DNA of 64,000 bases from Myxococcales bacterium. Its GTDB lineage: Bacteria > Myxococcota > Myxococcia > Myxococcales > Myxococcaceae. The position numbers were made by a program, and so were the translations under genes. Shown piece by piece: positions 44,095-54,200 of the stretch. Each line of letters starts with the position of its first letter. Positions within the stretch are counted from its first letter, which is position 1. The notes under the pieces are model-generated. The model ran no database searches, was not told the origin of the DNA, and saw only the letters and a list, made by a program, of their open reading frames with translations. The DNA is taken from the NCBI GenBank assembly GCA_030681895.1, contig JAUXRI010000316.1, positions 1-64,000 on the forward strand. The letters are read 5' to 3'.

Positions 44095-44709
44095 ATGCGG
44101 TTGCCGATTCTGATGGTGGTGGTGGTGAGTGGCTGTGGGCTGCAACCCGTCGAGGAGCTGGGGCCTGAGCCCGTCTTGCCCATCGAGCAGGTCGAGCCGG
44201 TGACCCAGCCGGTCGAACCCCAGCCGGTGATGACGGCCCTCGCGCGTCCCCGCATGCGTCGAGCACCCATGAGGTCGGGAGACCAGCAGCGCGTGCTGAG
44301 CGACAAGACGAGCCAGGTGGCGCTCGCGCTCAACGACGAGACCGTCTTCTGCTCCGCCATCGGCTACGGCGTGTCGTTCCTCAAGGTGTCGGTGCCCGAC
44401 CTCGATTGGCTCGCGCACTTCAACCACCGCGCCAACACGCTCGGGTTGCCGTGCGCGGCGGCGGGCGAGTGCACCGACCTGCTCAACCCCGAGTCGATTC
44501 TGCAGAGCCGGCCTGGCGTCGAGGCCGTCGAAGTGCGCGTCATTCTCACCGAGGTGTTGCGCATCGACGTCGAGGGTCAACGCTGTAGCCGGTGGCTGAA
44601 AGAGGACGTTGAGGCCACGGTGCGTGGCGTGCAACTGCGCCATCACGTCGAGGGCACGCCCGAAGAGGTGCCCTTCGAGACGTGTCAGGTGCTCGCGTCG
44701 TTCCTTTGA
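44095..44709 (+). CDS. Putative lipoprotein, 204 aa, divergent from LysR gene
   Basis: The ATG at 44095 has AAGGAGA eight bases before it. The signal peptide ends in VSGC (lipobox, Cys near residue 14). A Pro/Val/Glu-rich linker (about 20-45) leads to a domain with four Cys and the segments DKTSQVALALNDETVFCSAIG and AAAGECTDLLNPESILQSR. Function unknown. Its divergence from the LysR gene suggests regulation by that factor. Confidence 0.82.
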   Translation: MRLPILMVVVVSGCGLQPVEELGPEPVLPIEQVEPVTQPVEPQPVMTALARPRMRRAPMRSGDQQRVLSDKTSQVALALNDETVFCSAIGYGVSFLKVSVPDLDWLAHFNHRANTLGLPCAAAGECTDLLNPESILQSRPGVEAVEVRVILTEVLRIDVEGQRCSRWLKEDVEATVRGVQLRHHVEGTPEEVPFETCQVLASFL

Positions 44710-44717
44710 CAGCGTTC

Positions 44718-44756
44718 GTCGCCTGCGAGGCGACAGTGGACCCTGCGGCCTCCACT
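44718..44756 (+). terminator. Two adjacent hairpins, possible terminator
   Basis: GTCGCCT/AGGCGAC with a 3-base loop (44718-44734) is directly followed by AGTGGA/TCCACT (44735-44756), starting 9 bases after the stop of the lipoprotein gene. No T-run is present, so termination is only a guess. Confidence 0.45.
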
Positions 44757-44865
44757 CCACGTCGGTTCGTCGTCAGCTCAAACGAGCCGAATCGCTGGAG
44801 CGCGCCGCTGGCGTCCCGCGTGCACAGCAGCGCTGCGTCAGCTCCCCTCACTTCTGGAGAACCGC

Positions 44866-45810
44866 ATGCGCCGCCTCGCCGTCGTGCCCGCCCTCGTCGT
44901 CTGTTTCACGCTCGCCGGGTGTGGGCCCTCGGCCCTCATCGACTCGTCGAGTGAAGGCGCGACGACGACGGAAGGCGCCCGTGGGCTCGGCGCGCAGTTC
45001 ACCGTCGACGAGTGGATGGTGTTGGGCACGGCCGAGCGCGTGGCCGCGAAGGCGACGATGACGACGGCCGAGCGCTTCGCGGTGTGGGACCGGCTGAGCC
45101 TCGAGCAGAAGACGGCGCTCACCGTGACCAACGCCGCTGCCGACGCGCTCCTCGCGAACGACCCCGGGCCCAGGCCGCCTGGCAGCCCGTTCTCTTCGCA
45201 CGAGTGGCTCGTCAAAGGCGCCGCGGAGCGCGCGAGGCTTCGCCCGGCCCTCGTCGCCAACGGCCTCGACCTGTGGAACGCCCTGACGACTGCGCAGCGA
45301 ACCGCGCTCTCCGTCATCAACCGCTCGTGGGATGCGCTCCAGGCGCCGGTCGACCTCTGCGCGACGTCTGGGTACCCCGACGTGCAGTTCTACGACATCG
45401 ACATCTCCTTCACCCGCACCGTGCTCGGGTACTTCGCCAACGAGACCATCATGGTGAGCCGGTTCTCGGTGCCGACGAACGCGGTGCTGACACCGCAGTC
45501 GCTGCTCGATGCGTCCATCGCCGAGTACGACGGCCCGCCGACGTTCCGGGCCGTGACGTTGTCGACGCGCCCGTGTGACTTCCGCCCTGTGGACCCGACG
45601 GGTGAGCGAGGGCCGATGGCGCTGTCTCAAGGCGTCACCGCGAACATCCTGCACCCCATCGGGGCCGGGCCGACGCAGGTGGTGCCGGGCCGCACGTACT
45701 TCTTCAACGCCAGGAACTGGGCGCAGGACTTCAACGACGGCGCGGGCGGGCCTTCGTGTCAGGCCGATACGAACTGCCGCGCGAGCGTCGTCATCGTCAC
45801 GCGAAACTGA
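44866..45810 (+). CDS. Putative lipoprotein with helical repeat region
   Basis: A protein of 314 residues with a lipoprotein signal (FTLAGC). Residues about 45-165 are helical with a doubled pattern (VDEWMVLGTAERVAAKATMT then SSHEWLVKGAAERARLRPAL), suggesting an internal repeat of about 68 residues. The C-terminal part is a beta domain (DVQFYDIDISFTRTVLGYFA) with Cys pairs and PGRTYFFNARNWAQDFNDG. TGGAGA precedes the ATG. No family recognised; an envelope role is inferred. Confidence 0.82.
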   Translation: MRRLAVVPALVVCFTLAGCGPSALIDSSSEGATTTEGARGLGAQFTVDEWMVLGTAERVAAKATMTTAERFAVWDRLSLEQKTALTVTNAAADALLANDPGPRPPGSPFSSHEWLVKGAAERARLRPALVANGLDLWNALTTAQRTALSVINRSWDALQAPVDLCATSGYPDVQFYDIDISFTRTVLGYFANETIMVSRFSVPTNAVLTPQSLLDASIAEYDGPPTFRAVTLSTRPCDFRPVDPTGERGPMALSQGVTANILHPIGAGPTQVVPGRTYFFNARNWAQDFNDGAGGPSCQADTNCRASVVIVTRN

Positions 45811-45877
45811 AGGTCTCCCCGCGCGCCACCGGAAAATCGCTGTCGGCGCGGGCGGCCGCTGATGCACAATCGAGTCG

Positions 45878-48469
45878 ATGTCGTCGCAGTCTGTCCCCAG
45901 CACGCAGAGCGAGCCGCTCCTCCCGACGCTGCCTCGAAGCGGCGAAGCGCCGGCACGGTCCTCGCGGGTCAGGGTTGGCGAGCTGCTCAGTGACCGCTAC
46001 CTGCTCAAGCGCTTCATCGCCGCCGGGGGCATGGGCGAGGTGTGGGAAGCCGAGGACTCGCTGCTCCACGAGACCGTGGCGCTGAAGCTGCTCAAGAGCG
46101 ACGACGGAGCGCCCGAGGCCATCGCCCGGCTGAAGTCAGAGGTGACGCTGGCGCGCAAGGTCTCGCATCGCAACGTCTGTCGCGTTCACGAGTTCGGCGC
46201 GCATCGGCCAGTCGGCCAGGCGCCGCTCTTCTTCTTCACGATGGAGCTCCTCCAGGGCGTCACCTTGAGCGAGCTGCTGCGTGAACGAGGGGCGCTCCCC
46301 GAGGAAGAGGTCCTCGAGATCGTCGTTCAGCTCGCGGCAGGCCTCGACGCCGCCCACCGCGCCGGCGTCATTCATCGCGACTTCAAGAGCTCCAATGTCT
46401 TCCTCGAGCCGGGCGCTCAGGCGCGGGTCGTCATCACGGACTTCGGCGTCGCGCTCGCGATACAGCCCGGGCCACGCATCAGCGTCGAAGGCCAGGGGCT
46501 CCTCGGCACGCCTGCCTACATGGCGCCCGAGCAGGCGAGCGGCCACGACGCAGGGCCCGCGTCGGACCTCTACGCGCTTGGCGTGGTGACGTTCGAGCTG
46601 CTCACGGGGAGGCTGCCGTTCGACGGCTCGAGTCTCGTCGCGCAGCTGAAGGCCCGCCTCACGAGCGCGCCGCTCGACGTCACCCTCTTCAGGCCCGACC
46701 TGCCGGCGCGGTGGTCGGAAGGCTTGCGGCTCATCCTCGCGCGCAGATCAGAAGACCGGCTGCAGTCAGGTGAGGCGTTCGTGAACGCGCTCCGCGACGG
46801 CAGCTTCAGCCATCGCCCGGGGCTGCGGGTGCGCGTTCGCGCCGGCATCGCCAGCGTCGCCATCGCGTGCCTCACCGTTGCAGGGTTCTGGTGGGTGGCA
46901 GGGCCGGAGCGACGGGGCTGGGCCGACATTCCCACCGACTCCGCTGCGACACCGCAGAGTGCGCAGGCGCTTCGCCGCGCGATGGTGGCCTACTCGGCCT
47001 TTCAGGGCGGTCGCGACAGGGCGCGGCAGGTCGTCGCCGAGGACCCCGAGTTCGCCGAGGCCAGACTGCAGCTGCTGTACCTCGCGCGGTTCGCGAACTC
47101 GAACCGGCCGGTCGATGCGGTCGAGCTCCTTCACGAGGTGCAGCTCCGGCGCGCGCAGCTGACGACCCGTGACCGCGAGCTGCTCGACGCCATCGAGCCG
47201 GCGTTGCTCGACCCGCCACAGCACGAGGAGACGCTCGCCCGCCTGGAGCGACTGGCCGAAAAGCGGCCGCGCGACGCCCAGGTATGGAACGCCATCGCGC
47301 TGGAGCACCTCGCCGCGCGGCGCACTGAGAAGGCCATCGTCGCCTTTCGCGCCGAGCGTCAGGCAGACCCCGGGTCGCTTGCAGGCGTCGCGAACGAGGC
47401 CTCGGCCGCGTACGAACGAGGCGAGCAGGCTGAGGCCCAGCGGCTCCTCGCGCGCTGCCTCGCCACCAACGCAGGGCACGCGCCGTGTCTGATGGCGGCG
47501 GGCAACATCGCGGCGGCGGACGGCTCGTGCCGCGAGCTCGACGACCTCGGCCGTTCGCTCTTCGCTGCCACACCCGGCTCCAGAGGGAAGGCGCTGCTGT
47601 CCTTTCGCTACTCCTCGTTGCTTCGCCAGCACGCAGACCAGGCCGCGCTCGACGGGCTGCGTGTGTTGATGCTCCAGCAATTGGATGAGGTCTGGCACCG
47701 GGCCATCGACGAGGCTGACGCGGTGGCCAGGCACGACCTCGGGGCGCAGCTCGCTCGAGCCCTTCAAGCGTCTCCGGCCGATGACGACATCGCCCCGACC
47801 GTCGACGCCACCACGAAGGCGCGCCTGCTGCTCGAGGTCGGGCGCGATGCAGAGGCGCTCGAGCTCGTCTCTGCTGCCCTGGCGGCGACGGCGGCGGCCC
47901 CGTCGCCAGCGCGCCCGCACCTCGACGCGACGCCCCGCCTGTGGATGCTCCAGCGGCAGCACGGGGTGTTGAGCCCAGAGGCGCACGCGACGAAACGTGA
48001 CGCGTGGGTCTCGACCTGGCGCAAACGCCTTGGCGCGCGTTCCGAGGTGCAGGACGCGCTGCTCTGGGTGATTGCGTGGGCCCCGTTCGAGGCAGGCACT
48101 GCGGAGCTGGGCGTCGAAGCCATGCAGACGTGGGGCAACCGGCCGCTGCCGCGAGCGTCACTGGCGCTCGCGTCGGTGATGCACGGCCTCCCGTTCCTGA
48201 CCGACCTCGGGCACCTCGCGATGGTGGGCGCGCGGCTCGAGGACGCGGAAGGAATTCTCACGCAGGCCAACGCGCTGTGTACGTGGAACCTCATCGAGCC
48301 GCGCGTGGGCTTGATGCTCGCGCAGGTGCAGGCGCGTCGAGGCCTGCGCAACAAGGCGTGCGAGACGCTGCGGGCCTACTTTGCCGAGTGGAATGATCTG
48401 CGTCCCCGCAGCGTGTCGCTCGAGCGAGCGCGTGAGCTCGCAGACGGGCTGTCCTGTCCCTCGTCGTGA
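45878..48469 (+). CDS. Ser/Thr protein kinase with C-terminal TPR-like domain
   Basis: A protein of 863 residues. The kinase domain (about 40-310) is complete: glycine loop IAAGGMGEVWEA (47-58), Lys70, HRDFKSSN with Asp168 (Phe in place of the usual Leu), DFG (188-190) and GTPAYMAPEQA. One membrane helix (about 320-342) is followed by some 500 helical residues with tetratricopeptide-type pairs (VWNAIALEHLAARRTEKAIV, ANEASAAYERGEQAEAQRLL). The TPR part would face the periplasm and probably binds partners. Kinase-TPR fusions are common in myxobacteria. It follows the lipoprotein gene by 67 bases. Confidence 0.93.
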   Translation: MSSQSVPSTQSEPLLPTLPRSGEAPARSSRVRVGELLSDRYLLKRFIAAGGMGEVWEAEDSLLHETVALKLLKSDDGAPEAIARLKSEVTLARKVSHRNVCRVHEFGAHRPVGQAPLFFFTMELLQGVTLSELLRERGALPEEEVLEIVVQLAAGLDAAHRAGVIHRDFKSSNVFLEPGAQARVVITDFGVALAIQPGPRISVEGQGLLGTPAYMAPEQASGHDAGPASDLYALGVVTFELLTGRLPFDGSSLVAQLKARLTSAPLDVTLFRPDLPARWSEGLRLILARRSEDRLQSGEAFVNALRDGSFSHRPGLRVRVRAGIASVAIACLTVAGFWWVAGPERRGWADIPTDSAATPQSAQALRRAMVAYSAFQGGRDRARQVVAEDPEFAEARLQLLYLARFANSNRPVDAVELLHEVQLRRAQLTTRDRELLDAIEPALLDPPQHEETLARLERLAEKRPRDAQVWNAIALEHLAARRTEKAIVAFRAERQADPGSLAGVANEASAAYERGEQAEAQRLLARCLATNAGHAPCLMAAGNIAAADGSCRELDDLGRSLFAATPGSRGKALLSFRYSSLLRQHADQAALDGLRVLMLQQLDEVWHRAIDEADAVARHDLGAQLARALQASPADDDIAPTVDATTKARLLLEVGRDAEALELVSAALAATAAAPSPARPHLDATPRLWMLQRQHGVLSPEAHATKRDAWVSTWRKRLGARSEVQDALLWVIAWAPFEAGTAELGVEAMQTWGNRPLPRASLALASVMHGLPFLTDLGHLAMVGARLEDAEGILTQANALCTWNLIEPRVGLMLAQVQARRGLRNKACETLRAYFAEWNDLRPRSVSLERARELADGLSCPSS

Positions 48470-48638
48470 CGCGAGGCTGCACGCTCCGCATCGGTTCATC
48501 GCTCGTGAGGCTCGCCGTTCGCCTCGCCTCCACGCTGAGGGAAAGAGCGCGTTCTCCGCGGCCGCCACCGCTCGCGTGCGGACCGTCAGGAGGTGAGGCG
48601 TCTCCTTCCGCCGACCATCGACCCGCTCTGCCATTCGT

Positions 48639-49907
48639 TCAGCGCGTCGGCCGGCGCCCTGCGGCGACGAGCAGCTCGAGCTGTGCTGCCCACTGACTGG
48701 TGCGCGCCACCTCGGCCAGACTCTCGGCGTCGCGGGCTCCGCGCTCGGCCTCGATGAGCTCGATGTTGGTGCTGGCGCCTTCCTTCCACGCCGCGCGCGC
48801 GAGCACCTCGGCCTCGAGCGCCCACTTCGACGACGCGCTGGCAGCGCGCGCAGACGCTTCGCGAAGCGACAACACCTGGAGCGCCAGCCGCAGGTCGCTC
48901 TCGGCGCGCTGCCGCACGTCGTCTGCCTGTGCGCGGGCCAGCGCGAGTGAGGCTTCACGTTCCTTGCGCACGCCGCTGCGGGCGAGCCCATCGAAGAGCA
49001 CGAGCTGGCCCGTCAGCTGCGCCGTGACCCCGAGCGAAGGCTGCGTCGGGGTGGCTGGCGTCTGCGCGGTGGGCTGCACGAGGAGCCCTGCGGTCGGAAG
49101 GTAGTCGGTCCAGCTGGTGTCGACGGCACGCTGCGCGAGGGCGACCCGGCTCTCGGCGGCGGCGACGTCTGGGCGCGCGGTGATGACGCGCTCGAGCTCG
49201 CCCGGGCCCGGGAGCTGGCCGAACTCCGGCGTGCCTGAGATGTCGACCGGGCCGCGTTCGCCCAGCACCACGCCCAGCACCTCACGCGACGTCGTCAGCT
49301 CAGCGTTGGCGCGTGCGAGGCGGCCTTCATTGTCCGAGAGCTCGCGGTGCGCGCGGACGAGGTCGAGCCGGGTGCCGAGGCCTCCCGCGAGCCGCAGCGT
49401 CGCCAGCTCGAGCTGCTCCGCGCTCGTCACACGGGCGCGCTCGGCGACGGCCACCAGCTTGTGCTGCAGCTGCACCGCCAACCACGCGCGACCCACGAGG
49501 CTCGTCACCACGCGCGTCACCTCCTTCTCATCTTCAGTCGAAGCCTCGACGGCGAGCTGGGCCTGCTGGGTCGACATCCAGCGCGGCACCGAGAGGAGCG
49601 GAACGTTCAGCGCCAGGTTCGCCCCGCCCGACTGCGCCGGGAGCAGCACGCGGTCGTTGAGCCCACGGTTGCCTTCCAGTTGGGTGAAGGTGCCGTTGAG
49701 CGAGAGCGTCGGGAGCCACGTCGCGCGCGACTGCACCACCAGCGCCTCGGCCCGCAGCACCGCGGCGCGCACCGACGCGACCCGAGGAGATCGCTCCAAC
49801 GCTCGGTCGATGGCCTCGGGCAGCGTCACGCTCGACACCGGCTGAGGCAGGACGTCGGCATCTCCCGGCGCGGCCGACAACACCACCACGAGCAGCAACG
49901 CGCTCAT
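48639..49907 (-). CDS. TolC-family outer membrane efflux protein
   Basis: A protein of 422 residues with a signal peptide and two copies of the OEP helical pattern. Conserved parts are VTLPEAIDRALERSPRVASV near the N terminus, WLPTLSLNGTF, and the second-half repeat GELERVITARPDVAAAESRV with WTDYLPTAGLLVQP. It is the outer membrane channel of the RND system encoded upstream. Its ATG overlaps by 4 bases the stop of a 31-codon remnant frame that copies the end of the adaptor gene, a sign of past rearrangement here. Confidence 0.92.
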   Translation of the reverse strand: MSALLLVVVLSAAPGDADVLPQPVSSVTLPEAIDRALERSPRVASVRAAVLRAEALVVQSRATWLPTLSLNGTFTQLEGNRGLNDRVLLPAQSGGANLALNVPLLSVPRWMSTQQAQLAVEASTEDEKEVTRVVTSLVGRAWLAVQLQHKLVAVAERARVTSAEQLELATLRLAGGLGTRLDLVRAHRELSDNEGRLARANAELTTSREVLGVVLGERGPVDISGTPEFGQLPGPGELERVITARPDVAAAESRVALAQRAVDTSWTDYLPTAGLLVQPTAQTPATPTQPSLGVTAQLTGQLVLFDGLARSGVRKEREASLALARAQADDVRQRAESDLRLALQVLSLREASARAASASSKWALEAEVLARAAWKEGASTNIELIEAERGARDAESLAEVARTSQWAAQLELLVAAGRRPTR

Positions 49908-49999
49908 CGGGCGACCCCGGCATCGGGCTGCAGCACGTCGACCCGCGCTCCGTTCTCGAGGTCTTCAGGCGGGAAGAGCAGCACCTCGAGCGCGCGCAT
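49904..49999 (-). pseudogene. Remnant copy of the 3' end of the RND adaptor gene
   Basis: A 31-codon frame from ATG 49999 contains FPPEDLENGARVDVLQP and ends AGVAR-stop. The real adaptor ends NPPDDLENGERVEVMQP and then GGVAR-stop. The DNA matches closely except for a 9-base gap. Its stop overlaps the TolC start in the ATGA manner expected of a native adaptor-TolC junction, so the remnant may preserve the original operon joint after loss of most of a second adaptor gene. No ribosome site is obvious, so translation is doubtful. Confidence 0.76.
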
Positions 50000-50061
50000 C
50001 GAGTGAGCAGCAGTGCTCTGTACTCGAGGTCGTGAGGCCGGTTGCGCAGCCTTGAACGTCC

Positions 50062-51210
50062 TCATCGAGCGACTCCGCCGTCGGGCTGCACGGGCTGCAT
50101 CACCTCGACCCGCTCTCCGTTCTCGAGGTCGTCAGGCGGGTTGAGCACCACCTTGGCGCCTGCCGCGACGCCGGTGAGGACCTCGACGGTGCGGCCCTGG
50201 TCTCTGGCGATGGTGACGAGCGTGGTGGCGACGACGCCGTCGTTCACCACGTGCAGGCGCACCCCATCGGCGCGAGGCACCACGGCGCTCGCGGGCACGA
50301 GGAGGGGAGGGTCGGCGCGCTCGACGGTGAACGTCACCTGCACGAAGGCGTTCGCCAGCAGCGCGCCCGGCTTCTCGACGAGGGCCTCGACGCGCAGCGT
50401 GCGGGTGACGGGGTCGAGCGCGAAGGCCGAGCGGGTGACGCGCGCCTCGACGGCGAGGGCCGGGCGTTGCGCCGGAGCGATGGAGACGGCCAGCCCCGGC
50501 CTCACGTCTGCTGCGAGCCACTGCGGGACGTCGACCGTCACCTTGAGCGTGTCGGTCTGCGCCACCTCGAAGAGCGGCGCGCGGTCGGACGAGACGAGGG
50601 CGCCCTGCTCGATGAAGCGGCGGGTCACCACGCCCGCGAACGGCGCCACCACACGCGTGAAGCCCTTGAGCGCCGACAGCCGCAGCGTGTCAGCGCGGGT
50701 CGTCTCGACGGACGCGATGGCGGTGGTGAGCCGGCTCTGCGCTTCTTCAGCCTGCTGCTTCGAGGCGACGCCCTGCTCCGACAAGCGGCTGGAGCGTTCG
50801 GCCGCCGAGCGCGCGAGCGTCACGTTCGCTTCTGCTTCGGTGAGCCTGGCCTTCGCGCGCTTCACGTCTTCGTCGACTTCCGGTGACTCGAGCACCGCCA
50901 GCACCTGTCCGGCCTTCACCGTGTCGCCGAGGTCGACGAGGGTGCTCTGCACGAAGCCTGTGCCTCGTGCCGTCACCACCGCAGCCCGCATCGGCGCCGC
51001 GGTGCCTGACAACGAGAAGGTGGCCTTCGCCGGCGCGCGTTGCACGACGCCCGTCACGACGCGACGAGGCGCGGTGGAGAACGCTCGTTGCCGCTCGACG
51101 GCCTCGGCGCGGCGCGCTCTGGGGATCCACCCGGCGGCGACGAGCCCGAGCAACGTCAACACGCCGAGCACCGGCACGGCCTTCGGCAACCTGGGTTTGA
51201 TGTCACTCAT
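50062..51210 (-). CDS. RND efflux periplasmic adaptor (membrane fusion protein)
   Basis: A protein of 382 residues with an N-terminal membrane helix. It has a biotinyl/lipoyl-like half motif (GTGFVQSTLVDLGDTVKAGQ), a coiled-coil hairpin (about 110-165) and the second half motif (LKGFTRVVAPFAGVVTRRFI). A beta-barrel and membrane-proximal domain ends NPPDDLENGERVEVMQP. It bridges the RND pump and TolC in the periplasm. It starts within the end of the pump gene (ATGA, 4 bases). Confidence 0.93.
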   Translation of the reverse strand: MSDIKPRLPKAVPVLGVLTLLGLVAAGWIPRARRAEAVERQRAFSTAPRRVVTGVVQRAPAKATFSLSGTAAPMRAAVVTARGTGFVQSTLVDLGDTVKAGQVLAVLESPEVDEDVKRAKARLTEAEANVTLARSAAERSSRLSEQGVASKQQAEEAQSRLTTAIASVETTRADTLRLSALKGFTRVVAPFAGVVTRRFIEQGALVSSDRAPLFEVAQTDTLKVTVDVPQWLAADVRPGLAVSIAPAQRPALAVEARVTRSAFALDPVTRTLRVEALVEKPGALLANAFVQVTFTVERADPPLLVPASAVVPRADGVRLHVVNDGVVATTLVTIARDQGRTVEVLTGVAAGAKVVLNPPDDLENGERVEVMQPVQPDGGVAR

Positions 51211-54200
51211 GCGCTGACTCCTTCATCGTCACCCGGCTCTTTGAGCGCCTCGTCGAGCGCGCGCGGTGCCCACTTCGCGCGCAGGCGGGAATAGATGACG
51301 GGGACGAGGAACAAGGTGGCGAAGGTGGCGCCGATGATGCCGCCCAACATCGAGCGTCCGAGCGCGGCGTTCTGCTCGCCACCCTCCGACTGGCCCAGCG
51401 ACATGGGGAGCATGCCGATGGCCATCGCGAGCGCCGTCATCAACACCGGCCGCAGCCGCACCCGCCCGGCCTCGAGCGCCGCGTCGATGGCCGACATGCC
51501 CCGCGCGCGTTGTTCGTTCGCGAACGTCACCACCAGAATCGAGTTCGCGGTGGCCACGCCGACGCTCAGCACCGCGCCCATCAACGAGGGCACGCTGAAG
51601 GTCGTCTGCGTCGAGAAGTGCGCCAGCACGATGCCGATGCCTGCGCCGGGGAGCGCCGAGATGATGATGAGCGGGTCGGTCCACGACTGGAAGTTGATGA
51701 CCATCACCGCGTAGACGAGGAGCGCCGCGGCGAGCAGGCCGAGCGCGAGGGCCGCGAAGGCGCTGCGCATCGACTCCACCTGGCCACGCACCTGCACCGA
51801 CGTGCCCGGCGGCAACGTCGCGCGCACCTCGGCCACGATGCCATCGAGCGCATCGGCGACGGTGCCGAGGTCGATGAACTGCACGTCGGCGCGCACCTGG
51901 TAGGTGGGTTGCACGTCGACGCGCGAGGTGAAGACGGGCGTCTGTTGTCGCCTGAGCGTGGAGAGGTCTCCGAGCAGCTGGGCGCCGCGTGGTGTCTGCA
52001 GCGAGAACGTCTCGAGCGCTTCCACCGAGGCCACGACGCCTTGAGGCACCTGCACCGCGACGCCGTAGCCGAAGCCGGTGCGAGGGTCCGTCCAGAACGT
52101 GGGAGCGACCTGGCTCGACGACGAGATGGCGAGCAGCACGTTGTTCGCGACGTCACGCTGCGTGAGGGCCACGTCGGCGGCGCGCAGGCGGTCGACGTCG
52201 ACCTGCAGGCGGGGCGCGTCGACGATTTGATGGAGCCGCACGTCGACGGCTCCGGGCACCGCGCGCAGGCGCTTCTCGATTCTGCGTGCGGCGGCGAGCG
52301 TCACGTCGCGCTTCTGGCCCGACACCTGAACGTCGATGGCCGAGGGCAAGCCGAAGTTGAGGATCTGCGTGACGATGTCGCCGGGCTGAAAGAAGAACCG
52401 CGCCTGAGGGAAGCGCCGGGCCAGGGCCTCGCGGAGCATCGCCTCGTACTCGATGACGCTCTTCGTGCGCGCGGGCGTCAGCTCGATGAGAATCTCTCCA
52501 TCGGCGGTGCTCACGTTCACGCTGTCGGTGATGGCGAGGTTGTAGCCGCTCGAGGGGCCGATGAAGTCGAGCAGGCCTTTGCGCTCGTTCGCAGGAATGA
52601 GCTCACGAATCGCGTTCTCCACCTCTCCGAAGAGCGCCTCGGTCTCTTCCAGCCGGGTGCCTGGCGGCGCCACCACGTGCAGGCGCAACACGCCGGCGTC
52701 GATCTTCGGGAAGAAGTCGCGGCCCACCAGCGTCGAGAGGCCGACCGCCAGCGCCACCGACGCCGCGAAGGTGGCCATCACCAGCGCGCGGTGCGAGAGC
52801 GCCCACGCGAGGATGCCGAGGTAGCTCGTGCGCAGGGCCTCGAAGGTGCGCTCGAAGGCGGCGTGCAGGCGCCCGAAGAAGCCGGTGCCCGGGGCGTGGC
52901 CGCGCTCCACCTCGGCGGGCAGCAGGTACTGCACCATCGTCGGCACGATGGTGCGCGACAGCAGGTACGACGCCATCACCGAGAACGAGACGGCCAGGCC
53001 CATCGGCATGAAGAGGAACCGCGCGGGGCCCTCGAGGAACAACACGCTGATGAACACCACGCTGATGGACAAGCTGGCCACGAAGGCCGGCACGGCGATC
53101 TGCTGCGCGCCGTCGAGAATCGCGCGGGTCAGCGGCTTCCCCATGGCGAGGTTGCGGTGAATGTTCTCGATCTCCACCGTGGCGTCGTCGACGAGAATGC
53201 CGACCGCGAGCGCGAGGCCCCCGAGCGTCATCGCGTTGATGGTGTAGCCGAGTGCGCGAAGGCCAAGCACGGCTACGACGACAGACAACGGAATCGAGGT
53301 GGCGACGATGAGCGTCGAGCGCCACGAGCCGAGGAAGAGCAGAATCATCAGCGCGGTGAGCGCGGCGGCGAGCGTCGCTTCGGTGAGCAGCCCTTCGATG
53401 GCGTGCTCGACGAATCCCGACGCGTCAGCCAGCACGTCGACACGGGTGCCCTCGGGCGCGGCGGCCCTGATGGCCGGGAGCATCGCCTTCACGCGGCTGG
53501 CCACCTCGAGCGTCGAGGCGTCGCCATTCTTCATCACCGTCAGCACCACGCTCCGGCGCCCGTCGGCGCGCGCGATGTTCGTCTGCACCTGAAAGCCGTC
53601 GTGCACGAAGGCCACGTCGCGCACCTGCAAGACGCGGCCATCAGCCCGGCGAATCGGCAGCTCGTTGAGCGCCGCGATGGTCTCGGGCGAGCTGTTGAGC
53701 GCCACGCGGTACTCGCGCTCGGCAATCTTGAGCGAGCCCGTCGGCAGCGTCAGGTTCTGCGCCGACACGGCGAGCGCGACGTCTTGCGGTGACAGCCCCT
53801 GCGCCTCGAGCGCGTCGAGGTCGAGGTCGACGCTCACCTGGCGGAACTTGCCGCCCTGAGGCAGCGGGAAGCGCGTGCCGCGAATGATGGAGAGGGCGGT
53901 GCGCACGCGGTTGTTCACGTGGTCGAACAGCTCGGCCTCGGACAGCGTGTCGTTGGTGAAGGCGAGCTGGAGCACCGGCACGCTCGAGGCCGTGTACCGG
54001 AGGATGATGGGCGGAATCATTCCCGGCGGCATGCGGCGCACGATGGTCTGCGACGCGGCGGTGATCTGCGCCATGGCCGCGCTGACGTCAGCGCCGGGCT
54101 GCAGGTACACGCGAATGACGCTCACGCCGTCGTAGGTGTCGCTCTGCAGTCGAGACACGTCGGCGGTGTTGCCCGCGATGGAGAACTCGGAGAACTGCGT

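Noticed and set aside
51510-53792. A 760-codon open frame on the plus strand inside the RND pump gene
   Set aside because: The product is His/Arg/Glu-rich and patternless; the minus-strand pump has clear family motifs throughout.
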